DNA of 63,495 bases from Sciscionella sediminilitoris (GCF_000737195.2 NZ_JALM01000100.1:1-63495), one strand, 5' to 3'. Numbered from the stretch's first letter, positions 17,264 through 26,272 are shown. Program-made: numbers and translations. The notes: generated by a model not told the origin, from the letters alone.

Positions 17264-17578
17264 CCGCCCCTCCCCTCTACTCCGCGGCCCCGGCTCCCCG
17301 AACCTCCGGCACAGACCGTAATCCGTTCCGGCTCCACGCATTGCCGGTCAAACAACCCACAACACACCGTGTATGCCAGCCAACACCTGGAGTCCGCGCA
17401 TCACGGCGGTCGAGCCTGCCCGGCGGCTTCCCCGATTCCGCCTTCCCGGAAAACACCGATCACACCACGATGTCGCAGGCTTGAGGGGTGTTCGACCGAC
17501 ATGCTCCGGTGCCCCGGTAACTATGCTCATGACGGCCGGTAACGGATCGGCACAATGAACCGAAGAGGGGCGAGACGA
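17264..17578. other. divergent promoter region, ESX-type cassette / phospholipase
   Basis: About 315 bases between the PE-like gene (minus) and the phospholipase gene (plus). The segment 17340-17400 is more A/C-rich than its surroundings and contains short CACA tracts. No gene, clear operator or hairpin is seen. It should hold the promoters of both divergent units. Confidence 0.45.
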
Positions 17579-18001
17579 ATGAGCTACCGATACACACGCC
17601 GGACCGGGCGAGCCGCAGCCGTACTGCTGACGGCGGCGGCGATCACCTTCGGCGTCGAAGCAGCCGCGCAAGCCACGCCAGCGCAACCGAATCCCCACAC
17701 AGCCGTCGCCAAGAAGGACTACTGCGGCGGCTCGGGCATCAGCAAATGGGTCCCCGACCACTGGTTCAAAGCAGACTTCTCAACCGCGTGCTTCAACCAC
17801 GACAACTGCTACTCGCACAACAGCAACACAGACCGCAAAACCTGTGACATCAACCTTCGCACGGCACTGCGCGATTCCTGCCTGCGCGCCTACCCCTCCG
17901 GCGTCAAAGGAAAGACCTGCTTCGCCGTCACGTCCACCTACTACGGCGCGGTCCGGAAATTCGCGAAAAGCCACTACCACGGATCCGGTAATCCCGCATA
18001 A
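17579..18001 (+). CDS. secreted prokaryotic phospholipase A2
   Basis: Exported enzyme of about 140 residues that would hydrolyse the sn-2 ester of phospholipids. A signal peptide (RRTGRAAAVLLTAAAITFGV, cleaved after AQA) is followed by the mature domain. This has the calcium/active-site motif CFNHDNCYSHNS, with the catalytic His-Asp pair, and six cysteines as in actinomycete PLA2 proteins. GAGGGG lies eight bases before the ATG at 17579; an in-frame ATG at 17555 is less likely. A perfect 10-bp hairpin follows 45 bases after the stop. It is divergent from the ESX-type cassette. Confidence 0.92.
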   Translation: MSYRYTRRTGRAAAVLLTAAAITFGVEAAAQATPAQPNPHTAVAKKDYCGGSGISKWVPDHWFKADFSTACFNHDNCYSHNSNTDRKTCDINLRTALRDSCLRAYPSGVKGKTCFAVTSTYYGAVRKFAKSHYHGSGNPA

Positions 18002-18046
18002 CGACCGGCGTATCGGGTTTCCGATCGGTTGAGCGCAACCGGTGCC

Positions 18047-18076
18047 GAGCTAGGGGGACAATGTTTCCCCTAGCTC
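18047..18076 (+). terminator. perfect 10-bp inverted repeat downstream of the phospholipase gene
   Basis: GAGCTAGGGG and CCCCTAGCTC flank a 10-base loop. It lies 45 bases after the phospholipase stop and just before the minus-strand ATPase fragment ends. There is no run of T, so it would act as an actinomycete-type intrinsic terminator or, less likely, as a protein-binding site. Confidence 0.6.
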
Positions 18077-18396
18077 AGGCTCTCGACGATGTTCACTCGA
18101 CCGTATGGCCGTCCCGATCCCGGATACGCACACTTCCGCGCCGGACCCGGCATCAGTTCGATGTCCAGACGGCGATGGAACAGGTGCGCGCGCTCGGTGC
18201 GACATGGTGGCTCGCAGGAAGAACCGTCCCGGGGGTTCTCGAGCAGATGCCGTACGACCGGCAGCGTGTAGGGGTACTCGTTCGAGACGGAGACGTCGCG
18301 CAGCAGCAGCTGCCGGACAAACAGGGTGTCCGGCAGCTGCTGCCTGGACCCCTGTTCGAGCAGGCCACTTCGACGACCTCGCCAGCACGGAACCAC
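18070..18396 (-). pseudogene. fragment of an AAA-family ATPase N-terminus
   Basis: This minus-strand frame contains VRQLLLRDVSVSNEYPYTLP followed by VVRHL. It resembles the opening strand of predicted actinomycete AAA ATPases of the RecF/SMC-like type, where a YPFSLP-V-R-L segment precedes the Walker A loop. Here the Walker A loop is missing and the frame drifts into unrelated arginine/proline-rich sequence, so only the first 40 or so residues survive. A near-perfect 17-bp inverted repeat overlaps its 5' part. Recognition rests on a short motif, so confidence is moderate. Confidence 0.4.
18303..18343. repeat. perfect 17-bp inverted repeat with 7-base loop
   Basis: The arms GCAGCAGCTGCCGGACA and TGTCCGGCAGCTGCTGC enclose AACAGGG. 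The hairpin would be very stable. It overlaps the 5' end of the ATPase fragment and lies about 85 bases downstream of the secreted hydrolase gene, which ends the minus-strand catabolic operon. It could be the operon's terminator, or a mobile-element end that truncated the ATPase gene. Confidence 0.6.
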
Positions 18397-18428
18397 GAAA
18401 CCCCCGTGGTGTAACGCGATCGGACCGC

Positions 18429-19544
18429 TCAGCGCACGCCGTGGATGCCCTTCGCGGCGAGCCAGTCCACGATCCCGGCCAGGTAGTCGGTTCCGCCGTA
18501 CCCGAGCAGGGCGCCGTGCCCGGTGTTCGGGACGACGTACTTGGTCAGCACACCCGGCCGGTAGAACCGGTCCTCGCCGGCGTTCTCCGGATCGGTGGTG
18601 CAGTCATCGGTGGTGCCGCACCAGATCTTGTCGTAGCGGCCGGGTTCCCAGAGTACCGGCACGTCGATCCGCTTGGTGAGGTCGGTGTAGGACTTGAGGG
18701 TGATGTCGGTGAGTTCGGTGACCGACATGGTGTCCTTGAGCCGTTCCTCGTAGCGCAGCTGGACCGGATCGTAGGTTCCCTTCGGCCCGTGGAACAGGGT
18801 GCGTTTTCCGGGCAGATTGGTGACGTAACCGGGATCCAGCGCCCACGGTTTCCCGGCGAACTTCGGGTCGAGCAGGGCCGGGTACACGAAAGTTCCCAGG
18901 CGCAGCAGGGAGCGCGGGGTGAGCAGCCCGTGCCCGACGGCGTGCACGGCGACCGCGTCCAGATCGTGATAGCGGGCGGCTTCGACCTGGGCAGTGAGCC
19001 CGCCCATGGAATACCCGTTGGCCACGACGGTGGAGAACTTCGGGCCGAGCGCGCCGCCGCGCAGATACCGCACGATCTGGTGGGTGGTGTGCGCGGCGGT
19101 GTCGAAGTTCAGGGCGAGCGAGGGTGGATGGTCACTGTGCCCGTAACCCAGCCGGTCCAGGCTGAGCGTGGTGAATCCGCGCTGGGTCATGTACCGGACG
19201 TAGTTGTACCGCTCGGGCCGATAGGGCCAGTCGAAGTAGGTGTGGTCGTAGGTGCCGCCGTGGATGAGCACCTGCACCGGCTGTTTCCCGAGTTTCGCGG
19301 GATCGCTGGTGCACAGCCGCCCGAACTCGCGGTGCACGGTCTTGCTTTCCGGCCCGGTCGTCACCGGGAACCAGTAATCCCGGCAGTGCGCGCCACTGGC
19401 CGAGGCGGGACCGGAAACGTGCGCCGGGCTCGGCGTGCCCGCCGTCCCCGCGGGCGTGGTGGCACCCGCGGGAACGGCGGACAGCAGCGCGGCGAACACG
19501 GCGGAGGCGGCGGCGAGCGCGCGAACGGGTTTCATCGGGATCAC
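18429..19544 (-). CDS. secreted alpha/beta hydrolase
   Basis: About 371 residues. A signal peptide (KPVRALAAASAVFAALLSAV, cleaved after AGA) precedes an alpha/beta-hydrolase domain. This has the oxyanion HGG (VLIHGGTYDH), the nucleophile serine in NGYSMGG, an acid in EPGRYDKIW and a histidine in NTGHGALLGY. Two extra cysteines near the acid loop may form a disulfide. The GTG at 19544 has AAGGA six bases upstream. It is the last gene of the aryl-acid operon, ten bases after the aldehyde dehydrogenase, and could release an aromatic alcohol or acid from an extracellular ester (inference). Confidence 0.85.
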   Translation of the reverse strand: MIPMKPVRALAAASAVFAALLSAVPAGATTPAGTAGTPSPAHVSGPASASGAHCRDYWFPVTTGPESKTVHREFGRLCTSDPAKLGKQPVQVLIHGGTYDHTYFDWPYRPERYNYVRYMTQRGFTTLSLDRLGYGHSDHPPSLALNFDTAAHTTHQIVRYLRGGALGPKFSTVVANGYSMGGLTAQVEAARYHDLDAVAVHAVGHGLLTPRSLLRLGTFVYPALLDPKFAGKPWALDPGYVTNLPGKRTLFHGPKGTYDPVQLRYEERLKDTMSVTELTDITLKSYTDLTKRIDVPVLWEPGRYDKIWCGTTDDCTTDPENAGEDRFYRPGVLTKYVVPNTGHGALLGYGGTDYLAGIVDWLAAKGIHGVR

Positions 19545-19554
19545 CGGTTTTCCT

Positions 19555-21060
19555 TCAGCCGCCGAAGGTGCCCTGCGGGCCGCCGTCGAGATCGATCACG
19601 ACGCTCTTGGTGAGCGTGTAGTGGTTGAGCACCTCATCGCTGAATTCACGGCCGAATCCGCTCTGTTTGTAGCCGCCGATGGGCATGTTGCCGACGAAGT
19701 TGTAGTAGCGGTTGACCCAGATGGTCCCGGTTTCCAGCTTCCGGGCCAGCCGGTGGGCGCGGGCGAGGTCCCTCGTCCACAGTCCACCGCCGAGGCCGTA
19801 GTCGGAATCGTTGGCCAGCCGCATCATCTCGTCCTCGTCGCGCCAGGTCTGGATGGTGGCGACCGGGCCGAAGATCTCCTCCTGCGCGATCCGCATCGAG
19901 TTGTCCACCCTGTCGAACACGGTCGGCTCGATGAATAAACCGTCCGGCAGGCCCTCGACCTGTTTGCGGCCGCCGCCGATGAGTACTTCGGCGCCCTCGG
20001 CCGGGCCGAGTTCCAGGTAGCCCATGACCTTGTCCATTTGCGCCTGGGAGGCCTGTGCGCCGAGATGGGTGGTGTCGCTGGCAGGGTCGCCGATGGTGAC
20101 CCGGCCCAGCATGCGTTCGAGGTGGGTGAGGAATTCCTCGCGTACGCTTTCCTCGACCAGCACCCGGCTTCCGGCGAGACACACCTCGCCCTTGTTCAGG
20201 ATCATGGACTGGGCCACGCCTTCGGCCGCCGCGACCAGATCCGCGTCCGCGCACACGATGTTCGCGGATTTGCCGCCGAGTTCCATGGTCTGCGGGATGA
20301 TGTTCACCGAGGCGAGCTGCATCAGGGTGCGCGCGGTCGGCCGGGATCCGGTGAACGCCACCTTGCGCACCCGTGGATCGGTGACCAGTGGCTCGCCGAT
20401 CTCCGGGCCATAGGCGGTGACGAGGTTGACCACGCCGGGCGGCAGCAGATCGGCCATGTCCTTGAAGAATTCCAGCACCGAGAGGCACACGATCTCGGAC
20501 GGTTTGAGCACGATGGTGTTGCCCGCGGCCAGGGCCGGGGCGACCTTCGCGGCCATCATGATCATCGGCACGTTCCACGGGATGATCTGCGCGCACACGC
20601 CGAGCGGTTCGCGGTGGATGATGCCGACCCCGTTGGGGGTGTTCAACGATTCACCGTGCAGCCGCCACGGTGCCCCGGCGAAGATCTCGAACTGCTCGAT
20701 CGCCATCGGCATATCGAAGTAGCGCGCTTCCATGATCGGCTTGCCATTGTTGAGTGTGTCGAGCATGGCGTACTTTTCTACGTTGGCGCGCAACCGTTTC
20801 GCGATCTCGTAGAGGATCGCCTGGCGCTCGCTCGGGGAGCTCTGGCTCCATGCCGGGAACGCCGCAGCGGCCGCGTCGACCGCGCGGGTGGCATCGCGCG
20901 CGTCGCCCGCCTGAATGTGTGCCAGGGTTTCCCCGGTCGCGGGATTGCGCAGCGGAATCGTGGCTCCGGTCGCACCCGGAACCCATTCGCCGCCGATGAA
21001 CTGCCCGTACTCGCTCTGGTAAAGGCTTGCCGCGGCGGCAGTGGAATCGGTCAGGGTCAT
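19555..21060 (-). CDS. NAD(P)-dependent aldehyde dehydrogenase
   Basis: About 501 residues, full length for the ALDH superfamily. The conserved PWNVPMIMMAAKVAPALAAG segment, the general-base glutamate in MELGGKSANIV and the nucleophile cysteine in NKGEVCLAGSR (Cys near residue 296) are intact, as is the EEIFGPV motif. It oxidises an aldehyde to the carboxylic acid. In this operon it follows an aryl-alcohol dehydrogenase and precedes the hydrolase gene, so an aromatic aldehyde such as a (hydroxy)benzaldehyde is the likely substrate. It is 46 bases downstream of the alcohol dehydrogenase gene. Confidence 0.94.
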   Translation of the reverse strand: MTLTDSTAAAASLYQSEYGQFIGGEWVPGATGATIPLRNPATGETLAHIQAGDARDATRAVDAAAAAFPAWSQSSPSERQAILYEIAKRLRANVEKYAMLDTLNNGKPIMEARYFDMPMAIEQFEIFAGAPWRLHGESLNTPNGVGIIHREPLGVCAQIIPWNVPMIMMAAKVAPALAAGNTIVLKPSEIVCLSVLEFFKDMADLLPPGVVNLVTAYGPEIGEPLVTDPRVRKVAFTGSRPTARTLMQLASVNIIPQTMELGGKSANIVCADADLVAAAEGVAQSMILNKGEVCLAGSRVLVEESVREEFLTHLERMLGRVTIGDPASDTTHLGAQASQAQMDKVMGYLELGPAEGAEVLIGGGRKQVEGLPDGLFIEPTVFDRVDNSMRIAQEEIFGPVATIQTWRDEDEMMRLANDSDYGLGGGLWTRDLARAHRLARKLETGTIWVNRYYNFVGNMPIGGYKQSGFGREFSDEVLNHYTLTKSVVIDLDGGPQGTFGG

Positions 21061-21106
21061 GATGGCCTCCTCGTTGAAGCGTGTCTGGAGTGAAAAGAAG
21101 CAGGAC

Positions 21107-22216
21107 TCAGCCGAAAGTGATGATGGGTTTCACCGTCGCGCCGCTTTCGGCATCGGCGAGTGCGGTGTTGATCTCGCTGAGCGGATAGGTTCTGACCAAC
21201 CGGTCGAAGGGGAACAGCCCGGCCTGGTGGAGCCGGACCAGTCGCGGGATGAATTCGTGTGGCACCGCGGAACCCTCCAGCACCAGAGACAGCCGCTGCT
21301 GGGTGAACAGCAGGCTGCCGACGTCGATCCCGGCACGATCCCCTTGTGGGGGCGCCCCGGCCAGCGCACCGTGCCCGCGCGGCGCCAGCGCCTCGGTCAT
21401 CTGGACGAACACCTCGGTGATCCCGACGGCGTCGAAGGCGTACTCGACCCCCGCTCCCCCGGTGATGGCCCGAATCTCGGCAACCGGATCGGTGACACGA
21501 CTGTTCACGGTGTGCGTTGCGCCGAGTTCCCGGGCGAGTTCGAGGCGGGACGCGGACACGTCCACGGCGATCAGGGTGGTGGCCCCGCTCGCCTTGGCGG
21601 CGAGCAGTCCGGCGAACCCGACCGCACCGGTGCCGAAAACGGCGAAGCTGTCCCCGGGCCGGGGGCGCAGCACCTCGAGGACCGCTCCAGCCCCGGTCAT
21701 CAGTCCGCAGCCCAGCGGGCCGAGTAGTTCGATCGGTGCCTCGGCGGGTACTTTCACCGCGATGCGTTCGGGCACCTGCACGAGTTCGGCGAACGAGGAC
21801 TGGCCGAAGAACCAGCCCGCTGCCGGGGCGCCCCGCCAGCTGATCGGGCTGCTCCGGTCCGGGCGGTAACCGCCGAAGTTGTGCGCGAAGAATTCCGTGC
21901 AGCTGCTGGGTTGCCCGCAACGGCAGTATCCGCAGGTGCCGCAGGAGTTGAAACCGAGCACCACGTGGTCGCCGACCGCGAGGGAACGCACGGCCTCCCC
22001 GACAGCCTCCACCACCCCGGCGCCCTCGTCCCCGAACACCGCGGGCAGCGGCACCGGGTACTGCTGGTCGCGTGCGAGCACCGCGGAATGACAGACCCCG
22101 GCGCCCGCGACGCGCACTCGGATCTCGTCCGGGCGCAGCGGCGCGAGTTCCACCGTGTCGACCGTCAGCGCCGTGCCCGGGGCGGTGGCGAGCGCGGCTT
22201 GGGCTTGCATGCTCAT
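21107..22216 (-). CDS. zinc-dependent aryl-alcohol dehydrogenase
   Basis: About 369 residues of the medium-chain dehydrogenase family. The catalytic zinc site has the cysteine in AGVCHSAVLARD and GDEGAGVVEAVG; the structural zinc lobe has four cysteines in NSCGTCGYCRCGQPSSC. The Rossmann motif is VFGTGAVGFAG. The segment after the lobe (FFAHNFGG) resembles benzyl- and aryl-alcohol dehydrogenases. The ATG at 22216 is preceded by GAAGGGA; a longer frame into the upstream gene is antisense shadow. It would convert an aromatic alcohol to the aldehyde oxidised by the next enzyme. Confidence 0.92.
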   Translation of the reverse strand: MSMQAQAALATAPGTALTVDTVELAPLRPDEIRVRVAGAGVCHSAVLARDQQYPVPLPAVFGDEGAGVVEAVGEAVRSLAVGDHVVLGFNSCGTCGYCRCGQPSSCTEFFAHNFGGYRPDRSSPISWRGAPAAGWFFGQSSFAELVQVPERIAVKVPAEAPIELLGPLGCGLMTGAGAVLEVLRPRPGDSFAVFGTGAVGFAGLLAAKASGATTLIAVDVSASRLELARELGATHTVNSRVTDPVAEIRAITGGAGVEYAFDAVGITEVFVQMTEALAPRGHGALAGAPPQGDRAGIDVGSLLFTQQRLSLVLEGSAVPHEFIPRLVRLHQAGLFPFDRLVRTYPLSEINTALADAESGATVKPIITFG

Positions 22217-22226
22217 GCCTTTCCCT

Positions 22227-23759
22227 TCAGTCGGTGAACCGCACCAGATCGCAGCGCCCGCACAGCAGTGCGGCGGCGGCCCCGTCCCGTGCGGAACGTG
22301 GCAGTTCCACGAGCACGGGGCGCTGGAGTTCGAGCCGGATCCGCTCGGCGAGGTCGATCCGTCCCTGGGCGCCGTGGTCCGCGCCGCGCAACCGCACCAC
22401 TCCGCCCGGGTTCGCGCGCACCGCGTCGAGCACGGCCCGGGCCTCGTGGCTCCACGGATCCGGATCCGACCAGTCCAGCTCGGTGTGCTCGCCGAGAATC
22501 TCCGGATCCTGCACGATCCGGGTGGCAAGATCGAGCGTGCGATGCACCCACGGCTGCTCGAACACCCAGGCCGCGACATCGGCCGGCAGTTCTGCGACCG
22601 GTTCCCCGCGATAGGCCTCCAGCGCCGAACGCACCAGATCGGGGCTGTTCCCCGCCAAACGATCGAGATCGAGGTTCCCAGCCCGGGTCATGAATCCGGT
22701 GGCCAGCACCGGAAGCGGACGATGCGCCCGGCTGCCGAAGGACTCCCACCACCGCTGGCTTCGGGCGGCCAGCTGCTGGAACCGATCCACCGCGGGACGG
22801 CGATTCCGCTCGTACTCGGCGAAAGCGGTGGACACATCCTCGGTGGCGAGCAGGTTCCCGGTCAGCGCGATCGCGTCCTCCAGCGCCAGTTTGGTTCCCG
22901 AACCCAGCGTGTAGTGCGCGGTGTGCGCGGCATCGCCGATCAGCACGGTGTTCCCGTGGTACCAGCGATCCAGGTGCACCGTGGCGAACCGGGACCACCG
23001 GCTGCGGTTACCGAGCAGGGCGCATCCGCCCAGTTCCGCGCGGAACGCGCGCTCCAGATAGCGCAGGCTGGCCGCATCGGAATCTCCTGCCGGGGTCGCG
23101 GAAGCGCTCGTCTCCATCCCGGCGCCGCGCCAGGTGGCCTCGTCGGTCTCGATCAGGAAGGTGCTGCGCTCGGGCGAGTACGGGTAGGCGTGCGCGACGA
23201 ACAGCCCGTGCTCGGTGCGGACCGGGGCGAACACCGAATCGGTGAGCGCGAACGGCGCCCCGCACCACAGATACAGTCCGCGGCCCATCTGGAGGTCGCC
23301 GCCCAGATCCCCGGCGAGTTTCTCCCGGGTCGCGCTGCGCACCCCGTCCGCGGCGATCACCACATCCGCGTCGAGGGTCACCGAATCCACGTGTTCCCCG
23401 GTGCGCACCCGCACCCCCGCCGCCCGCGCATGCGCCCCGAGCACCTCGAGCAGGGCGTGCCGGCCGATGGCGAGATTCCTGGCCCCGTGCAACATGATCT
23501 GCTCGACCCCGCGGTGCAGCCGCAGCGCGTGCCCGGCATGCCCCGCCGACCGGATCCCGGCCGCGGACTCCGGATCGGCCGCCTCGAGATTGTCCAATGT
23601 GGATCCGGTCAGCACGACGCCGAAGCCGAAGGTGTCCGCGTGGGCCTGCATCCGTTCGTGCACCGTGACCTGCCAGTCCGGCCTGTTCAGTTTGAGCAGC
23701 CGTGCGGCGTACAACCCGGCGGGACCACCGCCGACGATCTCGACGCGTCGAGCACACAT
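22227..23759 (-). CDS. FAD-dependent aryl-CoA monooxygenase (salicylyl-CoA 5-hydroxylase-like)
   Basis: About 510 residues. The N-terminal dinucleotide-binding motif is VGGGPAGLYAARLLKLNRPD, followed by DTFGFGVVLTGSTLDNLE. This arrangement is seen in salicylyl-CoA 5-hydroxylase (SdgC) and the monooxygenase half of 2-aminobenzoyl-CoA monooxygenase. A second FAD motif, VLIGDAAHTAHYTLGSGTKL, follows. The C-terminal 130 residues form a helical extension. It should hydroxylate an aryl-CoA made by the ligase encoded immediately upstream. GGAG lies before the ATG at 23759; the gap to the ligase gene is 18 bases. Confidence 0.85.
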   Translation of the reverse strand: MCARRVEIVGGGPAGLYAARLLKLNRPDWQVTVHERMQAHADTFGFGVVLTGSTLDNLEAADPESAAGIRSAGHAGHALRLHRGVEQIMLHGARNLAIGRHALLEVLGAHARAAGVRVRTGEHVDSVTLDADVVIAADGVRSATREKLAGDLGGDLQMGRGLYLWCGAPFALTDSVFAPVRTEHGLFVAHAYPYSPERSTFLIETDEATWRGAGMETSASATPAGDSDAASLRYLERAFRAELGGCALLGNRSRWSRFATVHLDRWYHGNTVLIGDAAHTAHYTLGSGTKLALEDAIALTGNLLATEDVSTAFAEYERNRRPAVDRFQQLAARSQRWWESFGSRAHRPLPVLATGFMTRAGNLDLDRLAGNSPDLVRSALEAYRGEPVAELPADVAAWVFEQPWVHRTLDLATRIVQDPEILGEHTELDWSDPDPWSHEARAVLDAVRANPGGVVRLRGADHGAQGRIDLAERIRLELQRPVLVELPRSARDGAAAALLCGRCDLVRFTD

Positions 23760-23777
23760 GTGATTTCTCCAGGGGTC

Positions 23778-25445
23778 TCAGGTATCGAGCTTCGCGGCGA
23801 TATCGGCGCGCAGGGTCTTCTTGGCCACCTTGCCCACATTGGTCAGCGGGAAGGCCTCGAGGAGCTCGACCCGTTCGGGCAGCTTGTACTTCGCCAGCCC
23901 GCAGGACCGCAGATGTTCGGCGAGCGCGGCGACATCCAGTGGTTCGGCTCCCTCGGCGAGGACCAGATACGCGCAGGCACGTTCCCCGAGTTCACGGTCG
24001 GGCATCGCGACCACGGCCGCATCGGCCACCGCGGGATGGCGCACGATCAGGTCCTCCACCTCCTCAGCGTGGATCTTCTCCACACCGCGGTTGATGACGT
24101 CCTTGATCCTGCCTTCGATGGAGTAGTAGACGCCGCCCTCGATGCGGCGCCGGGCGGCCAGATCACCGGTCCGGTAGAACCCGTCCGCGGTGAACGCCTC
24201 CCGATTGTGTTCCCCGGCCCGGTAATAGCCGCGAATCGTGTACGGGCCACGGGCACACAGCTCGCCCTCGACACCGTCCGGGACCTCGGTCTCGGTGCCG
24301 ATCCCGTAGACGCGGACCTCGTCGTCCTCGCTGATCGGTTCGCCGACGGTGCGCTGCCGTACTTCGGGCGCGGCATCGGACGGGGTGAGGAAGAACATCC
24401 CCTCAGCCATCCCGAACATCTGGCGCAGCGGGAGCCCGAGTTCGTTCTCCAGGCGATCGGCCACCTCGAGCGGCAGCTTCTGGCCGCCGACGATGAACTC
24501 CTCGATGCAGGACAGGTCCACGGTCGGGGTGCGCGGGTGCTCGAGCAATCGGATCGCGACCGCGGGCGGCACCAGGGGAAGGACGTTCGGGCGCTCCGCC
24601 TCGATCGCGTCCAGGATGGAGTCCACATCGGCCTTGCCGGTCAGTACCACCCGGGCACCGCTGAGATGGGCGGGCTGCAACGCCAGCGCGATTCCCGCGT
24701 TGTGCATGATCGGCAGTGGGTACAGCACCGTGGTGCGCGGGCTCCAGCCGAGCCGGGCGGCCCACTGCCGCGCGTTGTAGGCGTACTCCTCGTGCAACCG
24801 GGGCGCGATCTTCGGCAAACCCGTTGTTCCACCGGAAAGCTGGTACACCACGGGCGCATCGAGATCCGGTGCCGCCGGAGGGCTCGGGGCGGTATCGCCG
24901 GCCTCGAGAAGGTCCAGGTATTCGTGCGCCCCGGGCGGTGCCGTTCCCCGGAACACGACCAGTTCGCGCGCTGTGCCCTCGGTTTCGGTTACCGCGGCGG
25001 CCATGGCAAGCAGGTCCTGGCCGCGGAAATCCGCCTGGACGAAGTGCCCTCGGGCCCCGGTGTGCCCGGCGAGGACTCCGATCTCGCGCGCGCCGTGCTG
25101 GGGCAGCGTGCACACCGGGACCAGTCCCGCCCGCAGCGCTCCGTAGTAGGCCACCACGGTCTCCGCGGTGTTGCCCATGGAGAACATCACCGCGTCGCCC
25201 GGCCGCAGTGCGGTGCGGGCCAGCAGTCCGCGGGCGAACCGCTCGCACAGCGTGTCGAGTTGTCCGTAACTCCACCGGCCCGCGGCGGTCACCAGCGCGG
25301 GCAGCGGCGCGGAGCCGTACCTGGCCGCGCGCAGCTCCTCGTCCAGTGACCGGCCGGCCCAGATCCCGGCGGCGCGGTACCGCTCGCGCAGCGCCTCCGG
25401 ATAGCCGACCAGGCCCTCGTGATCCACAGCGATCGTTGCCGACAT
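23778..25445 (-). CDS. aryl-acid AMP ligase (EntE/DhbE/SdgA-like)
   Basis: About 555 residues of the class I adenylate-forming family. The phosphate loop YQLSGGTTGLPKIAPRLHEE is of the aryl-acid (2,3-dihydroxybenzoate/salicylate) ligase type. Downstream are GGQKLP, MFGMAEGMFF, YRTGDLAA and the lysine in TNVGKVAKKTL. It activates an aromatic acid as acyl-AMP and probably acyl-CoA for the next enzyme. It is the first gene of a five-gene operon. The ATG at 25445 lies only seven bases from a TAAATT -10 element, so the mRNA is probably leaderless; longer starts would lie inside the promoter. Confidence 0.92.
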   Translation of the reverse strand: MSATIAVDHEGLVGYPEALRERYRAAGIWAGRSLDEELRAARYGSAPLPALVTAAGRWSYGQLDTLCERFARGLLARTALRPGDAVMFSMGNTAETVVAYYGALRAGLVPVCTLPQHGAREIGVLAGHTGARGHFVQADFRGQDLLAMAAAVTETEGTARELVVFRGTAPPGAHEYLDLLEAGDTAPSPPAAPDLDAPVVYQLSGGTTGLPKIAPRLHEEYAYNARQWAARLGWSPRTTVLYPLPIMHNAGIALALQPAHLSGARVVLTGKADVDSILDAIEAERPNVLPLVPPAVAIRLLEHPRTPTVDLSCIEEFIVGGQKLPLEVADRLENELGLPLRQMFGMAEGMFFLTPSDAAPEVRQRTVGEPISEDDEVRVYGIGTETEVPDGVEGELCARGPYTIRGYYRAGEHNREAFTADGFYRTGDLAARRRIEGGVYYSIEGRIKDVINRGVEKIHAEEVEDLIVRHPAVADAAVVAMPDRELGERACAYLVLAEGAEPLDVAALAEHLRSCGLAKYKLPERVELLEAFPLTNVGKVAKKTLRADIAAKLDT

Positions 25446-25452
25446 GAGCGTC

Positions 25453-25481
25453 AATTTATGGACACTCATGTCGAATGTCAA
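25453..25481 (-). promoter_or_regulatory. sigma-70-type promoter with operator in the spacer (ligase operon)
   Basis: The -35 TTGACA (25481-25476) and -10 TAAATT (25458-25453) are separated by exactly 17 bases. The spacer contains the 14-base element GACACTCATGTCGA (25461-25474, plus-strand orientation), with GACA/TGTC half-sites. The first codon of the ligase gene is seven bases from the -10, so transcription should begin at or next to the ATG. The same element lies in the promoter of the plus-strand operon at 26283, so this is the probable TetR operator. Confidence 0.75.
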
Positions 25482-25519
25482 TACTCGGGTGTCGAATAGT
25501 CGATGGATAGGATCACGGC

Positions 25520-26263
25520 ATGAGTACGGCGAAGAAGAGCGCGCGCACCGGGAAACAAGCGGAGAACGGCGCCGAATCGGGGCAGCGGTCCAGCAAACGG
25601 CGCTCGCTGGTCACCCGCGAGATCCTCGACCACGCCACGCGACTGTTCGCCGATCAGGGCTACGAGGCGACCAGCCTGCAGGATGTCGCCGATGCGCTCG
25701 GGGTCTCCCGGTCCGGGCTCTATCACTACGTCTCCCGCAAAGAGGACCTGCTCGCGATGCTCGTGGAGCAGATGAGCCGCGGACTGGCCGACTCACTTGC
25801 GGTACTGCACGCGCGCACCGATCTGTCCGCGCAGGACAAGCTCCGCGAGTTCACCGGTTCGGTGGTGCGCCAGCGCGCCTCCTCACCGGACCAGTTCCGG
25901 GTTCTCGACCAGGTCGAGGCGATGCTGCCGGAACCCTTGCGCAGCCAGCACTTCAAGGCACGCAAGGACGTCCTCACCGAACTGACCGGGGTGATCGAGG
26001 ACGGGATCGCCGGCGGCGAGTTCAAACCCCTGGACGCGCGCATCGCCGCGCTGAGCGTGCTCGGCATGTGCAACTGGGTGGCCTGGTGGTACCGGCCCGG
26101 CCACGGAACGGACCTCGAACCTGTCGCCAGGCAGATCAGCCAGTCGGTGGCGGACATGCTGCTGGCCACCGAAGGCGGCAATGCGGGCTCGGCACGCTCG
26201 GCGCTGGCTCAGGCGCGCTCGAGCCTGGACGCCCTGGAACGCCTCATCCCGAACGAGGAGTAG
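25520..26263 (+). CDS. TetR family regulator of the aromatic regulon
   Basis: About 247 residues. A lysine/serine-rich N-terminal extension of 25 residues precedes a TetR DNA-binding domain (REILDHATRLFADQGYEATS, then LQDVADALGVSRSGLYHYVS with the usual helix-turn-helix). The ligand-binding domain is helical, with WWYRPG near residue 190, as in FadR/KstR-like regulators that sense acyl-CoAs. It is divergent from the ligase operon and upstream of the isomerase operon, and both promoters carry the same 14-bp element. The effector is probably an aryl-CoA or acid intermediate (inference). A TAGGAT -10 six bases before the ATG suggests leaderless expression. Confidence 0.9.
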   Translation: MSTAKKSARTGKQAENGAESGQRSSKRRSLVTREILDHATRLFADQGYEATSLQDVADALGVSRSGLYHYVSRKEDLLAMLVEQMSRGLADSLAVLHARTDLSAQDKLREFTGSVVRQRASSPDQFRVLDQVEAMLPEPLRSQHFKARKDVLTELTGVIEDGIAGGEFKPLDARIAALSVLGMCNWVAWWYRPGHGTDLEPVARQISQSVADMLLATEGGNAGSARSALAQARSSLDALERLIPNEE

Positions 26264-26272
26264 AAACCGAGC

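Noticed and set aside
22155-25349. 1064-codon plus-strand frame antisense to the monooxygenase and ligase genes
   Set aside because: An uninterrupted frame opposite high-GC genes is expected; there is no start signal or domain, and the minus strand has full enzymes.
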